A DNA stretch of 64,000 nt from positions 1 to 64,000 of the forward strand of contig JAGCYU010000013.1 in the NCBI GenBank assembly GCA_017960645.1, given 5' to 3'. Positions 26,241-36,812 of this stretch are shown here, piece after piece. Numbering within the stretch: position 1 is the stretch's first letter; every line of letters begins with the position of its first letter. Source of the DNA: Alphaproteobacteria bacterium (GTDB taxonomy: Bacteria > Pseudomonadota > Alphaproteobacteria > CAAHEQ01 > UBA3637). The position numbers and the translations under genes are program-made. The notes under the pieces are model-generated. The model was not told the DNA's origin, searched no databases, and saw nothing but the letters and a program-made list of their open reading frames with translations.

Positions 26241-26855
26241 ATGATATGCATAGCCTATATTCGTGTGAGCAGCGATAAACAAACTTGTTCAAATCAACAT
26301 TTTACAATTCAAGAATATGCCAACACACATCATATTCACATCACCAGATGGATAGAAGAAACAATTTCCAGCCGCAAACCTTTGGAAAAAAGAGAACTTG
26401 GAATTTTATTAAAAAAGATGGATAAAGGAAGCTGCCTTATTGTTACAGAAATCAGCCGATTGGCCAGAAATTTATATGAATTAGCCAACATCTTACAATA
26501 TGCTATAAAAAAGGAAATTATTGTTTTGAGTATCAAAGAAAATTATAAATTCAAAAACGATATTCAATCTAAAATTATGGCTTATACCTTTGGATTAGCT
26601 GCGGAAATAGAAAGAGATTTAATTTCAACCAGAACTAAAATGTCTTTGGATAAATTAAAAAAACAAAATATAAAACTAGGCAGGCCTATTGGACCTGCAA
26701 CCAGAAGTTTGAAGCTAAATAAAAATCAGCGGAAAATTCAAGAATTATTGAACAAAGGCATCAGTCAAGCAAAAATATCCCATCTGTTCCGCGTCCATCC
26801 TTCCACAATGTGCAGATTTTTAAAACAAACACATTTCTATACCGCGGACAATTAA
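26241..26855 (+). CDS. Serine recombinase of the Mpi-like DNA invertase type
   Basis: 204 residues with the full resolvase/invertase catalytic domain: IAYIRVSSDKQTCSNQ (nucleophile Ser in RVSS), LIVTEISRLARNLYELANIL, and IQSKIMAYTFGLAAEIERDLISTRTK, then a linker and a C-terminal helix-turn-helix (GISQAKISHLFRVHPSTMCRFL). The spacing and the ENYKFKNDIQSKIMAYTFGLAAEIER segment resemble the master DNA invertases (Mpi family) that flip promoters genome-wide in Bacteroides. I see no clear inverted-repeat-flanked promoter beside it. It lies 30 bp from the 3' end of tRNA-Leu. Weak AAAAGGA site. Confidence 0.85.
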   Translation: MICIAYIRVSSDKQTCSNQHFTIQEYANTHHIHITRWIEETISSRKPLEKRELGILLKKMDKGSCLIVTEISRLARNLYELANILQYAIKKEIIVLSIKENYKFKNDIQSKIMAYTFGLAAEIERDLISTRTKMSLDKLKKQNIKLGRPIGPATRSLKLNKNQRKIQELLNKGISQAKISHLFRVHPSTMCRFLKQTHFYTADN

Positions 26856-26884
26856 AAGACTTAAGGACACCAGAAGAATGCTAT

Positions 26885-26969
<85 letters not shown>

Positions 26970-27063
26970 ATGCATGGTTATTATAGCAAAAATTTTTTTA
27001 AAAAGCAAGCCTTGCCTTCACATACACCATGCGCCATATATATCAGGAACCAAGGAGGAGCAC

Positions 27064-27660
27064 ATGATTGATATGAAAGATTTACCGTATGACTTAAAAG
27101 CATTGGCGCCAACTATTTCACCAGAAACAATGATGTATCATTATGAAAAACACTATGCAGGATATGTTCAAAAAACAAATGAATTGATTGCCAATACTCC
27201 GTTTGAAAATGCACCATTAGACAAAATTATTTTTGAATCTGCCGCGGATATCGTATGGGCAAAATTATACAATCAAGCAGCCCAAGTTGCCAATCATGAA
27301 TTTTTTTGGAACTCACTATCTCCCAAAAAAGAAGACTATACGATTTCACCAGATTTAGCTAACTTAATCCAAAAAGATTTTGGTTCCAAAGAAAAAATAA
27401 TGGAGGAATTATTAAACAAAGGATTAAGCCAATTCGGGTCGGGATGGGTATGGCTTACACTTTATCAAGATCACTTATGCGTAGAATCTACATCAAACGC
27501 AGATACTTTATTGGTACACCCAGAACACAAACCCCTATTAGTCATAGATGTATGGGAACATGCGTACTATTTGGATTACCAAAATAAACGAACAGCTTAT
27601 TTAAAAGCAGTGACAGGGAAACTTTTGAATTGGCGTTTTGCCTCACAGCAACTAAGCTAA
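27064..27660 (+). CDS. sodB: Superoxide dismutase (Fe/Mn family, probably Fe)
   Basis: 198 residues. Metal ligands are in [13 protein letters not shown] (His), [12 protein letters not shown] (His) and [15 protein letters not shown] (Asp, His). QFGSGWVWL is typical of the family; Fe rather than Mn is suggested by the overall FeSOD-like N-terminus ([13 protein letters not shown]). A cytoplasmic dismutase protecting an organism that otherwise looks anaerobic or microaerobic. The ATG follows AAGGAGGAG. Its 3' end overlaps secA by 9 bp, tail to tail. Confidence 0.93.
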   Translation: MIDMKDLPYDLKALAPTISPETMMYHYEKHYAGYVQKTNELIANTPFENAPLDKIIFESAADIVWAKLYNQAAQVANHEFFWNSLSPKKEDYTISPDLANLIQKDFGSKEKIMEELLNKGLSQFGSGWVWLTLYQDHLCVESTSNADTLLVHPEHKPLLVIDVWEHAYYLDYQNKRTAYLKAVTGKLLNWRFASQQLS

Positions 27661-30306
27661 TTTACCGTGGCAATGTTTGTACTTCTTGCCAGATCCACAT
27701 GGACAAGGAGCATTACGAGGAATCTTTAATTCTGAAGGGATTTCCTTTGGCATAGAAGCTTCCTCTTCTTCTGAACTACTTTCTTGCGGATGATCTGTCT
27801 CTTCTGGCAAAACTTCTGCCTTTGGTTCTTGAACTTGAATATTTAATTCATTGAAACACAAAGTTTGAGTTACCTTTTCTCTGACCCGAGATAAAAGACT
27901 CTGGAACAAAATAAATGCTTCCCTCTTATACTCGTTCAATGGATTACGCTGACCATATGAACGTAAACCAATAACACTTCTTAAAAAATCCAAGCTCTGT
28001 AAATGTTCTTTCCACAACAAATCAATTGTATGAACCAACATACTTCGTTCATAATCGTGTTTAATTTCTGGGGGCAAAATTTTTGTTTTTTCCATCCATG
28101 CTTCATCACAAGCATTCAACAAACGCTCTGTCATCACCGCCGGAGTAATGCCATTTTCTTGAACCCATGAAGCATAAGGCAAATCCAATGCAAATGTTTT
28201 GATGGTCTCTTGACGCAGCTCTTCAGCATTCCAATCTTCTGGAGAGGTCCTATCAGGTGCTAAAGAATAAATCAATTGTTCTGCACAATCTCTACGCATA
28301 TCCTTTAATACATCCGACACATCCGGCATATCCATCAACTCGCGACGCTGTTCATAAATAATTTTACGTTGATCATTCATAACATCATCAAACTTCAAGA
28401 CATTTTTACGAACATCAAAATGATATGCCTCCACCTTTTGTTGCGCCTTAGCAATAGCTTTACTGATCCAAGGATGTACAATCGATTGTCCTTGCTTCAA
28501 GCCCATCGTTTTCAAAATATTTCCAATACGTTCTGAACCAAAAATACGCATCAAATCATCTTGTAGGCTCACATAAAATTTAGACAACCCAGGATCACCT
28601 TGTCTGCCTGAACGACCGCGCAATTGATTATCTATACGACGACTTTCGTGACGCTCTGAGCCTAAAACATATAATCCACCAGCCTTCAACGCCACTTCTT
28701 TAGCGGCCTCCATTTCTGTTTTAATCTTATCGGCTAAAACTTTTTCATCAACTTCCGGATGTTCACTTTTTTCTGCTGCCAAACGCATTTCAAAGTTACC
28801 ACCCAGTTTGATATCTGTTCCGCGACCGGCCATATTTGTCGCAATCGTTACGGCTCCAGGAACACCTGCTTGTGCAATAATCTGAGCTTCCTGTTCATGA
28901 TGTCTGGCATTTAAAATATTAAAAGGGATATCTGTTCGTTCTTGTAACAAATGTGCCAAAATTTCGGATTTTTCAATACTGGTTGTTCCCACAAGAATCG
29001 GTTGTTTTCGCTCATGCGCAGCCTTAATCTCTTCCACAATAGCATCATATTTTTCTTCTGCAGTTCTGTAAATAACATCCTGTTCATCCCGACGTGCACA
29101 AGGTTTATTTGTAGGAATTTCAACAACCTGTAATTTATAAATATCATCAAACTCCGGGGCCTCTGTCATAGCGGTACCCGTCATACCCGCTAATTTTGGA
29201 TACATACGGAAATAATTTTGATAAGTAATAGATGCCAATGTTTGGTTTTCAGGTTGAATTTCCACATGCTCTTTGGCTTCTATTGCTTGATGCAAACCAT
29301 CTGAATAACGCCGTCCACGCAACATACGCCCTGTGAATTCATCAATAATCATGACTTCACCATCTTTAACAATATAATCCACATCTCGCGTGAATAAGGT
29401 ATGGGCACGCAATGCTTGCTCAACGTGATGTAAAATAGCAATGTTATCTATATCGTACAAACCACCAACCATAATTTCTGCATCATGCAAAGCATCTTCT
29501 ATAAACTGCATACCAGCATCTGTTAAAGTTACATTTCTACGTTTTTCATCTTTTTCATAATGTTCAGGTTTCACATTTTTGACCACTGCATCAACAGCAA
29601 TATAAAGAGCCGATGAATCTTCAGCCGGACCAGAGATAATCAGCGGCGTACGCGCTTCATCAATTAAAATTGAATCAACTTCATCTACAATAGCGTAATA
29701 AAACGGACGTTGAACCATATCTTTGGCATTTAACCGCATATTATCCCGCAAATAATCAAAACCCAATTGACTGTTTGTGGCATAAGTTATATCACATTGA
29801 TAAGCCGCTTTACGTTCCTCATTTTCCATCTCAGATGTAACACAACCCACTGTCAATCCCAAAAAACGATACAGTTTTCCCATCCATTCGCTATCACGTT
29901 TAGCCAAATAATCATTCACAGTCACAACGTGCACACCCTTACCTGTCAAAGCATTTAAATATGCAGGCAAAGTTGCAACCAATGTTTTTCCTTCACCAGT
30001 TTTCATTTCGGCAATTTTATTATCAAATAAAACTATTCCGCCCAACAATTGAACATCAAAGGGACGCATTTCTAAAGTCCGCTTTGAACCTTCACGCACA
30101 ACAGCAAATGCTTCTGGCAAAATAGCCCATAAATCCTCTCCTTGTTGTACACGTTGCTTAAACTCACTTGTTTTAGCAGCTAATTCTGCATCCGACAATG
30201 CCTCATAGCCAGGTTCTAATTCATTGATTTTTTTAATAGTTTTATTAAATTGTTTTAAATAACGATCATTGGCAGAGCCGAAAATATTTTTTATCTTCAT
30301 AATCAT
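27652..30306 (-). CDS. secA: Preprotein translocase ATPase SecA
   Basis: 884 residues, close to the E. coli 901. DEAD-like motor with Walker [52 protein letters not shown]2 with [14 protein letters not shown] and [18 protein letters not shown], and the C-terminal zinc/SecB-binding motif [13 protein letters not shown]. It drives secretion through SecYEG. A second ATG two codons downstream (MKIKNIFG) is an equally good start. Confidence 0.98.
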   Translation of the reverse strand: MIMKIKNIFGSANDRYLKQFNKTIKKINELEPGYEALSDAELAAKTSEFKQRVQQGEDLWAILPEAFAVVREGSKRTLEMRPFDVQLLGGIVLFDNKIAEMKTGEGKTLVATLPAYLNALTGKGVHVVTVNDYLAKRDSEWMGKLYRFLGLTVGCVTSEMENEERKAAYQCDITYATNSQLGFDYLRDNMRLNAKDMVQRPFYYAIVDEVDSILIDEARTPLIISGPAEDSSALYIAVDAVVKNVKPEHYEKDEKRRNVTLTDAGMQFIEDALHDAEIMVGGLYDIDNIAILHHVEQALRAHTLFTRDVDYIVKDGEVMIIDEFTGRMLRGRRYSDGLHQAIEAKEHVEIQPENQTLASITYQNYFRMYPKLAGMTGTAMTEAPEFDDIYKLQVVEIPTNKPCARRDEQDVIYRTAEEKYDAIVEEIKAAHERKQPILVGTTSIEKSEILAHLLQERTDIPFNILNARHHEQEAQIIAQAGVPGAVTIATNMAGRGTDIKLGGNFEMRLAAEKSEHPEVDEKVLADKIKTEMEAAKEVALKAGGLYVLGSERHESRRIDNQLRGRSGRQGDPGLSKFYVSLQDDLMRIFGSERIGNILKTMGLKQGQSIVHPWISKAIAKAQQKVEAYHFDVRKNVLKFDDVMNDQRKIIYEQRRELMDMPDVSDVLKDMRRDCAEQLIYSLAPDRTSPEDWNAEELRQETIKTFALDLPYASWVQENGITPAVMTERLLNACDEAWMEKTKILPPEIKHDYERSMLVHTIDLLWKEHLQSLDFLRSVIGLRSYGQRNPLNEYKREAFILFQSLLSRVREKVTQTLCFNELNIQVQEPKAEVLPEETDHPQESSSEEEEASMPKEIPSELKIPRNAPCPCGSGKKYKHCHGKLA

Positions 30307-30381
30307 ATATCCTTATTGCTTATAACATATTATATTAAGCATAAGTATTTTTCATGAAAAAGTCAAGGAAAAAGCGCTTAA

Positions 30382-31008
30382 TTATTTTTTAACATTATAC
30401 AAAATACGGTCTTTTTGAAGGGCTAAAGTTAGCCGTAAAGCATCGGTTGCTTTTAAAAAATCCTCCCTTACCTTCAAATAACACCTCATATTAGGATACA
30501 TAGACACCAATTTCATTGTTGCCGCAATACTATTATCTATATCACAAGCAAAGCACACGCTATCCATTTGCTGACAAAAAAAATTTTGAATATTTGGCAA
30601 TGTTGGTGGAACATAAATGAACACATTTTGATAGCTCTGCCCTAGCAATTTTAGGTCTGAGAGGAGATTATATAATTGCACCTCACTATAGCAACCCAAG
30701 TTCATCTTTTTAGAACACCCCGAAATCCAATCCATTTCTTCATGTCGCTCTGTTAAGACACTGATTGCCTTTTGTCCTTTTAGCACAGCCTCTACATCTT
30801 GGTCTTTACGATATGATAAATGGATGTTTAAATCCCCCAATCCTAAACTACCATCAAACAACAAAACCCTTTGATTTTGTTCTATAAACTTTTTAGCATA
30901 CGCTATCACATCACTAATAAAATCCTTATAAAAACAAGCTGTGGTTAATGCCAAAAACTTTGTAGCCGGCGCTTGATTTTCTGTGCGTTCTATAATAAAG
31001 GGACACAT
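30382..31008 (-). CDS. FlhG/MinD-like protein without a Walker A motif
   Basis: 208 residues. The block RVLLFDGSLGLGDLNIHLSY matches the DADLGLGDLNxLLG region of MinD/FlhG ATPases, and VEAVLKGQKAISVLTERHEEMDWISGCSKK fits the family's following segment, but the N-terminal part that should read GKGGVGKS is LALTTACFYKDFIS: the P-loop is gone. It therefore probably does not hydrolyse ATP. It starts 9 bp after the FliF-FliG fusion gene, so it is in the same operon, which supports the flagellar (FlhG) origin. Function now unknown. Confidence 0.65.
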   Translation of the reverse strand: MCPFIIERTENQAPATKFLALTTACFYKDFISDVIAYAKKFIEQNQRVLLFDGSLGLGDLNIHLSYRKDQDVEAVLKGQKAISVLTERHEEMDWISGCSKKMNLGCYSEVQLYNLLSDLKLLGQSYQNVFIYVPPTLPNIQNFFCQQMDSVCFACDIDNSIAATMKLVSMYPNMRCYLKVREDFLKATDALRLTLALQKDRILYNVKK

Positions 31009-31017
31009 ATAGCCTCG

Positions 31018-32784
31018 CTAAATATGCAATTGCTTTTGTGCTAACAATTCCTGAGCAATTGAAACAATTTTTGCCTGCGCCATCTGGACAGTATCTCTTG
31101 AAATATTCTTTTGCCCTTGAATTTGTTGTTGCAATTCAGCCCACGTTTGCGGTGGAATATTACGAGCGATGCATTGCAATACATCTGGTGATTCACCAAC
31201 CAAAGCTAACACAGCTGTTTTTCGATTTACATGTCGCAATAAGTTGCGGATATTTTCATCTGACCAACGAACAATATCGTGGAACTTTATTAAATGACGT
31301 GTTATTTTTTTAGCCAAATCCGGTTCTTTTTCATAAAGTGCAGAGACAACCTCTATCCCCTGCGCTTTATTGAGTTTCATCAAAATTTCGGATGCTTTTT
31401 TATCCCCTGCCTGTATTTGTGCCTGTTCTATAATAGAACTGACAGCTTCTTCCGCTTGTTTATCCAATTTATAATGCGAAGCCAAAGAAATATGCCCAAT
31501 GTGCGCCAAATGCGTGAATATCCGTGCAGCACAAGATGTGGGCAAGAAGGATAAAACTTGAGCAGACTTATCTGCTTCTTGGTGATACAAAATAAACGCC
31601 GCAATTTCAGGAGACAAGGCCTGTAAAGCATCTGCCAAAAACTGGTTATCGATAGAGATCAACTGTCGCCATAAATCCGGATTTATATGCAAAGGCACAT
31701 TTTGTGTCAAAGAATTAGACAAGATTTGATGCACGCGTTCTTGATTGCCTACTAAATTTGTTTTCCCATGCATCGCTTGCACAAACTGTTCAAAAACACT
31801 TTCTGCTTGTTTCGTTGTAATCATACCCAAAGAAGCCATTGTTTTTGTAATTCGACGCACCTCATCATCCCCCAAAAGTGACAAAATCTGTTGCACAGCC
31901 TTATCACTCAAAGCCAACAACAAAATGCTTACTTTTTGCGTACCGGTCCAATCACTATTTTTTAATTCGGGCATATAAATCCAATTTTTAATGACCGCTA
32001 ACGGGATATAGATATCTTTTTCAATCGCTTTTTGAATTATTGATAAAAAGCTTACCCCTGCTTTTTCTGTTGTACCATTATTGTTAGACTTGTTTTGTTG
32101 TAACACCCATAGTAAAAGGCAAAGGCACAGTAATGCAACACTTAAGATCATCAAAAATCTTACCACATTCACCCAAGGGAAATGGCCAGAAGCTTTTTCC
32201 ACAAAGGGCATATTCAAAACTTCTAAAGTATCCCCTCGATCTGGGTTATATCCCACCGCATTTTTGATTAAGCTGGTGTAATATTTCATTTCCTGTGCAG
32301 AGCGTGCTTGATAAATTCCCTTATCCCCTGAACGCGTATTTCCATCAATCACAACACTAATATGTTGTTGTTCTAATTTACCTAAGACTTGCGTACTTTC
32401 CGTATCTTGAGTAGAAAAAACAAACTGTCTTTGTATTTGATATGGTTGATCTAATTGTTGTGCCCGTGTAATTGTTTCTTGAGAGACAATTGCCGAATTT
32501 GGGATAACTTTGTGAGAAACAACCCGTTCGTCTTGTAAATTAAAAGAGGCCGATACAGTCACCTTAACTTTGCCATACCCTACCAACGGTTCCAATAACT
32601 GCTGTAACGATTTTTGAGTATGCTCAATGTATTGTTGTTGAGTTGTTATATATGTTTCATCTGGTACTTGATGACATGATACGCCCCTTTTGGCAAAATT
32701 GAACGTGCTAATCAACACTCCCACGCCGATACATAAAATCAGCCCTGCCACGCCAAATAAAGCTTTTATCTTATTGTTATCCAA
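31018..32784 (-). CDS. Natural FliF-FliG fusion with a shortened FliF
   Basis: 588 residues. Residues 8-28 are a membrane helix; 45-200 resemble the C-terminal periplasmic part of the flagellar MS-ring protein FliF (LLEPLVGYGKVKVTVSASF); 205-227 are a second helix. From about 270 a complete FliG follows: WTGTQKVSILLLALSDKAV (FliG_N), LSPEIAAFILYHQ (middle) and FHDIVRWSDENIRNLLRHV (FliG_C). FliF normally has ~550 residues, so ring-building domains 1 and 2 are missing. In a gap-free alignment with E. coli FliG from memory, the torque residues K264, R281, D288, D289 and R297 are V, Q, Q, Q and S. It is unlikely to drive a normal motor. No other flagellar gene is near. Confidence 0.82.
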   Translation of the reverse strand: MDNNKIKALFGVAGLILCIGVGVLISTFNFAKRGVSCHQVPDETYITTQQQYIEHTQKSLQQLLEPLVGYGKVKVTVSASFNLQDERVVSHKVIPNSAIVSQETITRAQQLDQPYQIQRQFVFSTQDTESTQVLGKLEQQHISVVIDGNTRSGDKGIYQARSAQEMKYYTSLIKNAVGYNPDRGDTLEVLNMPFVEKASGHFPWVNVVRFLMILSVALLCLCLLLWVLQQNKSNNNGTTEKAGVSFLSIIQKAIEKDIYIPLAVIKNWIYMPELKNSDWTGTQKVSILLLALSDKAVQQILSLLGDDEVRRITKTMASLGMITTKQAESVFEQFVQAMHGKTNLVGNQERVHQILSNSLTQNVPLHINPDLWRQLISIDNQFLADALQALSPEIAAFILYHQEADKSAQVLSFLPTSCAARIFTHLAHIGHISLASHYKLDKQAEEAVSSIIEQAQIQAGDKKASEILMKLNKAQGIEVVSALYEKEPDLAKKITRHLIKFHDIVRWSDENIRNLLRHVNRKTAVLALVGESPDVLQCIARNIPPQTWAELQQQIQGQKNISRDTVQMAQAKIVSIAQELLAQKQLHI

Positions 32785-32901
32785 AATAACCCCTCAAAAA
32801 TAACAAACGGACAATACCTACTCCTCTTTATACTACAAATTTCAAAAGGCTGTGTCAATAAAAAGTTTGCATATTTTTAGAATCTTTGTTATACTGAATC
32901 C

Positions 32902-33888
32902 ATGCAAGTTATAGAATCTGATTTCATCACAGATAATTCCCCTGTTCAAGAGACGCCCATTGTCACGCATCAACAAAATAAAATGCGCTTGGACAAATTC
33001 TTGTCCGAAGTATTATGTAATCTGTCCCGCAATCAATATATTCGTCTTATTGAACAAGGGAATGTACAAGAAAACGCTTCTCATTTGATCATAACAAAAC
33101 CGGACTACAAAGTTCAAGAAGGTCAAAGTTTTTTAATTCAATTTCCCGAAGCAGTTCCTGCAGAGCCAGAACCAGAAAACATCCCTTTGGACATTGTCTA
33201 TGAAGATGCGGATTTATTAGTCATTAACAAACCAGCTGGCATGGTCGTACATCCTGGTGCAGGCAATTGGAACAACACTTTGGTTAATGCTTTGTTGGCA
33301 CATTGTCCCGAGTCATTATCCGGCATTGGGGGAGTAAAACGCCCTGGTATTGTGCACAGGATTGACAAAGACACAAGCGGATTGTTGGTTGTGGCCAAAA
33401 ATGACTTTGCTCACCAAGAACTGTCCAAGCAATTTTCCATTCATTCTATTGAACGGACTTATGATGCTTTTGTTTGGGGACGCGTTGAGCAGGCTGATGG
33501 AAAAATTGAAGGCAATATCGGGCGATCCAATACAAACAGGCAAAAAATGGCCCTAGTCAGCCAAGGCGGCAAAACAGCTGTTACACATTATACGCGTTTG
33601 GCCGTTTATGGTGGGGGAACAGCCAGCCATATTCAATGTGTTTTAGAAACAGGACGCACGCATCAAATTCGGGTTCATATGGCCAGTCTGCATCATGCTT
33701 TAATTGGAGATTATACCTATGGGAAAGCCCCAAAAACAGCGCCAGATTTTTTACGCAATTTTCCACGTCAAGCATTACACGCAGGACTTTTGGGATTTAA
33801 TCATCCAAGGACTCAAAAACATATGGTCTTTCAAACACCTATGCCAACAGATATGCAAGAACTTAAAAACTTTTTAGAAGCACTCTAA
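32902..33888 (+). CDS. rluD: Ribosomal large subunit pseudouridine synthase, RluD type
   Basis: 328 residues: an S4 RNA-binding domain (MRLDKFLSEVLCNLSRNQYIRLIEQG, residues ~30-90) and the RluA-family catalytic domain with KPGIVHRIDKDTSGLLVVAKN, containing the catalytic Asp, and ETGRTHQIRVHMASLHHALIGD. RluD modifies helix 69 of 23S rRNA; the RluC subclass cannot be excluded. It converges with uvrD. Confidence 0.9.
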   Translation: MQVIESDFITDNSPVQETPIVTHQQNKMRLDKFLSEVLCNLSRNQYIRLIEQGNVQENASHLIITKPDYKVQEGQSFLIQFPEAVPAEPEPENIPLDIVYEDADLLVINKPAGMVVHPGAGNWNNTLVNALLAHCPESLSGIGGVKRPGIVHRIDKDTSGLLVVAKNDFAHQELSKQFSIHSIERTYDAFVWGRVEQADGKIEGNIGRSNTNRQKMALVSQGGKTAVTHYTRLAVYGGGTASHIQCVLETGRTHQIRVHMASLHHALIGDYTYGKAPKTAPDFLRNFPRQALHAGLLGFNHPRTQKHMVFQTPMPTDMQELKNFLEAL

Positions 33889-33897
33889 TTTTAATAC

Positions 33898-36030
33898 TTA
33901 GATATTTTCCAAAAATCGAGCTAAGATTTTTTTGATACCAACACGGTTAAAAGCGACTTCAACAGTCTCTCCATTTTCCCGAATAACAACACCATCACCA
34001 AACGTCTCATGATGCACACGTTGTCCAACACGGCGCTTATTGATGGCTTGCTTTTCACGAGCCCATGGCATACGTACATCCGCAAAATTAGCCGCCAATC
34101 CCATGCGGTTATTGCCTTTGTTATCAATATGTTCTTCTGGCAATTCATCAATAAATCGACTTGGTAAAGCATTTTGCCATTGACCGTAAACACGACGATT
34201 GCTGGCATATGAAATAAAGACAAATTGACGCGCTCTTGTAATCCCTACATACGCCAAACGGCGTTCTTCTTCCAATCCTTTTTCACCGGCTTCTTCCATC
34301 GCACGCTGATGTGGGAACAAACCTTCTTCCCACCCAGGTAAAAACACCGTGTCAAACTCTAAACCTTTGCTGGCATGCAATGTCATAACAACCAATTGTT
34401 CAGGGCTTGCTTGTTCATCATTTTCATTTAATAAACTGGCATATTCAACAAAATCTTGAACACTTTCAAAGTCATTCAAAACGTTATATAATTCATGGAT
34501 ATTTTCAATACGCCCTTCGGCTTCAGGGGACTTATCCATCTGCCACATCATCAAGTAACCGGATTGATTCATAATCTCTTGCAACAACGGCATAGGCGCC
34601 AATGCTTGTGCTTTTTCATACCAGCTCAAAACTAAATTTTTAAAGGCCGTTAATGATTTTTTTGCAGCAGCTTTTAAATCTGCATTTTCTATACTCTCTA
34701 TCAAAGTAGTGCCATTTTGAATGGCCGTTGTTTGCAACGTTTGCATCGCTGTATCTCCGATACCACGTCGCGGCTTATTCACCACACGAATAAAAGCTAA
34801 ATCATCATGCGGATTTAAAGCTAAGCGCAAATACGCCACCGCATCTCGAATTTCTTCACGTTCGTAGAATTTAAAGCCACCAATAATTTTATAGGGAATA
34901 CCCGCATGAATTAAAACGTCTTCAAATTCACGTGTTTGAAAGCTAGCACGCACCAAGATCGCCATATGCGATAAAGGGGTTCCTTTGTGCAATTCATCTT
35001 CAATCTGCTCAACGACTTTTTCTGCCTCTTGCGTACCATTCCAAAAACCTTGAACCGAAACCAAATTGCCACTTTGAGCCCCTTCATCTGCCACATGTAA
35101 GGTTTTACCCAAACGGCCTACATTATGTGAAATAATTGATGCTGCAGCCGCCAAAATATGGCCTGTGGAACGATAGTTGCGCTCTAAACGAATGATTTTT
35201 GCATCTGGAAAAACCTGTGCAAAATTTAAAATGTTATCAACATCAGCACCACGCCATGAATAAATAGATTGGTCATCATCCCCTACACAACAAATATTGT
35301 TATAACCTTTAGCTAACAACCTTAAAAGCATATATTGCGCCACATTTGTATCTTGATATTCGTCTACCAAGATGTAATGAAACTGCCCTTGATATTCCGC
35401 TAAAATTTCTGGATTTTTTTGGAATAGTTGCAAAGGAAGTAACAATAAATCCCCAAAATCAACAGCATTTAATTCTTGCAAGCGTTGTTGATAAAGCTTG
35501 TAAAAATCCAATGTACGACCTTCACAAAACTCACTATTTTCAGCACGAGTCACAGCCTCAGGAGCCAATCCTCGATCTTTCCAACGTTGAATAATATCTA
35601 GCATTATTGAAGGTGCATATTTTTTAACATCAACACCATATTGCTTTAAAATATTTTTAAGCAAACGCTCTTGATCATCAGAATCCAAAACAACAAAATT
35701 AGGTTGTAACCCAACCATCCCTCCATACTTACGCAAAATACGCACACCAATACGATGAAAAGTACCTAACCACACAGAAGAGGCAATAGGTCCCACCATT
35801 TGTTGCAAACGATCCCCCATTTCACGTGCGGCTTTATTTGTAAAAGTCACAGCCAACACCTGCCATGGATGCGCTAAATGCATAGCTAAAATATAAGCAA
35901 TTCGTGTTGTTAATACACGCGTTTTTCCGGTTCCTGCCCCAGACAAAACCAACACTGGTCCTTCCGTCGTTGTCACAGCTTCTTTTTGTTCCGGATTTAA
36001 AACCGATAAAAATTCAGGTTCTTGCATCAT
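33898..36030 (-). CDS. uvrD: DNA helicase UvrD/PcrA
   Basis: 710-residue SF1A 3'-5' helicase. Motifs: LSGAGTGKTRVLTTRIAYI (Q/I), VDEYQDTN (II), CVGDDDQSIYSWRGAD (III), RLERNYRS (IV), MTLHASKGLEFDTVFLPG (V), RRLAYVGITRAR (VI). The C-terminal VGQRVHHETFGDGVVI is the Tudor-like RNA-polymerase-interacting domain. It acts in nucleotide excision and mismatch repair. No obvious ribosome site at the ATG pair. Confidence 0.95.
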   Translation of the reverse strand: MMQEPEFLSVLNPEQKEAVTTTEGPVLVLSGAGTGKTRVLTTRIAYILAMHLAHPWQVLAVTFTNKAAREMGDRLQQMVGPIASSVWLGTFHRIGVRILRKYGGMVGLQPNFVVLDSDDQERLLKNILKQYGVDVKKYAPSIMLDIIQRWKDRGLAPEAVTRAENSEFCEGRTLDFYKLYQQRLQELNAVDFGDLLLLPLQLFQKNPEILAEYQGQFHYILVDEYQDTNVAQYMLLRLLAKGYNNICCVGDDDQSIYSWRGADVDNILNFAQVFPDAKIIRLERNYRSTGHILAAAASIISHNVGRLGKTLHVADEGAQSGNLVSVQGFWNGTQEAEKVVEQIEDELHKGTPLSHMAILVRASFQTREFEDVLIHAGIPYKIIGGFKFYEREEIRDAVAYLRLALNPHDDLAFIRVVNKPRRGIGDTAMQTLQTTAIQNGTTLIESIENADLKAAAKKSLTAFKNLVLSWYEKAQALAPMPLLQEIMNQSGYLMMWQMDKSPEAEGRIENIHELYNVLNDFESVQDFVEYASLLNENDEQASPEQLVVMTLHASKGLEFDTVFLPGWEEGLFPHQRAMEEAGEKGLEEERRLAYVGITRARQFVFISYASNRRVYGQWQNALPSRFIDELPEEHIDNKGNNRMGLAANFADVRMPWAREKQAINKRRVGQRVHHETFGDGVVIRENGETVEVAFNRVGIKKILARFLENI

Positions 36031-36080
36031 AAAAGATATGCTAATCTATTTTTATTTTTTTTGCAAGAACAAAAGGCGAA

Positions 36081-36806
36081 CTATTTTAACAATTCATCAA
36101 AAACTTTTTGAGCACACATCAGCCCAAAGATCCCTGTAATGGTCGGAAAGGATCCCATTTCATGCCGAACACGTCCTGATTCAGGCTTTTCATCAGGCAA
36201 ATGTAGCTTTGATTTATCCTGAGTCAACTCTGAAGAAGCAACCACCCAAAAATCCAAAGCAACATTCCTGCGTCTTAAATATTTCCGAACGAAAGCCGCC
36301 AAGGGACAATTTTTTGTTTTGTTCATTTTTGTTATTTGAACTAACTCTGGCTTTGTTTTTAAAGCGGCTCCCATTGATGAAACAAAAGGAATATGTGCAC
36401 GCTGTAAGGCCTCAATCAAACATACTTTTGGATTTAATGAATCAATTGCATCTATCACAAAATCCGGTTTTAATGCTGTAATTTGTGCAACAGTATCTGC
36501 ATTTACTAATAAATCCAACACATCCACCCGAATATCTGGGGAAATGTCATACACTCTCCTTTGAGCCACTTCAACTTTTTTTTCGTTTAAAGTGCTTTGT
36601 AAAGCAAACAACTGCCGATTGATATTGCTGGGATGAATTCTATCAAAATCAACTAGTGTTAAATGCCCAACACCACCTCGTGCCAAGGCCTCAATAGCAT
36701 AACTGCCAACCGCACCACACCCAACAACCATAACATGTGCATGCTGAAGTTTTTCAATACCAGCTTTTCCAACCATTAAGGTCATACGTGATAATCTGTT
36801 TTCCAT
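36081..36806 (-). CDS. tcdA: tRNA threonylcarbamoyladenosine dehydratase (TcdA, ThiF family)
   Basis: 241 residues with an E1-like ATP-binding fold: VMVVGCGAVGSYAIEALARGGVGHLTLVDFD, then NINRQLFAL and a VIDAIDSLNPKV block. TcdA cyclises t6A to ct6A at position 37 of ANN-decoding tRNAs. The last ~10 residues (ICAQKVFDELLK-like) match the family end. It follows pgm by 6 bp and shares its transcript. Confidence 0.88.
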   Translation of the reverse strand: MENRLSRMTLMVGKAGIEKLQHAHVMVVGCGAVGSYAIEALARGGVGHLTLVDFDRIHPSNINRQLFALQSTLNEKKVEVAQRRVYDISPDIRVDVLDLLVNADTVAQITALKPDFVIDAIDSLNPKVCLIEALQRAHIPFVSSMGAALKTKPELVQITKMNKTKNCPLAAFVRKYLRRRNVALDFWVVASSELTQDKSKLHLPDEKPESGRVRHEMGSFPTITGIFGLMCAQKVFDELLK

Positions 36807-36812
36807 GTGCTG

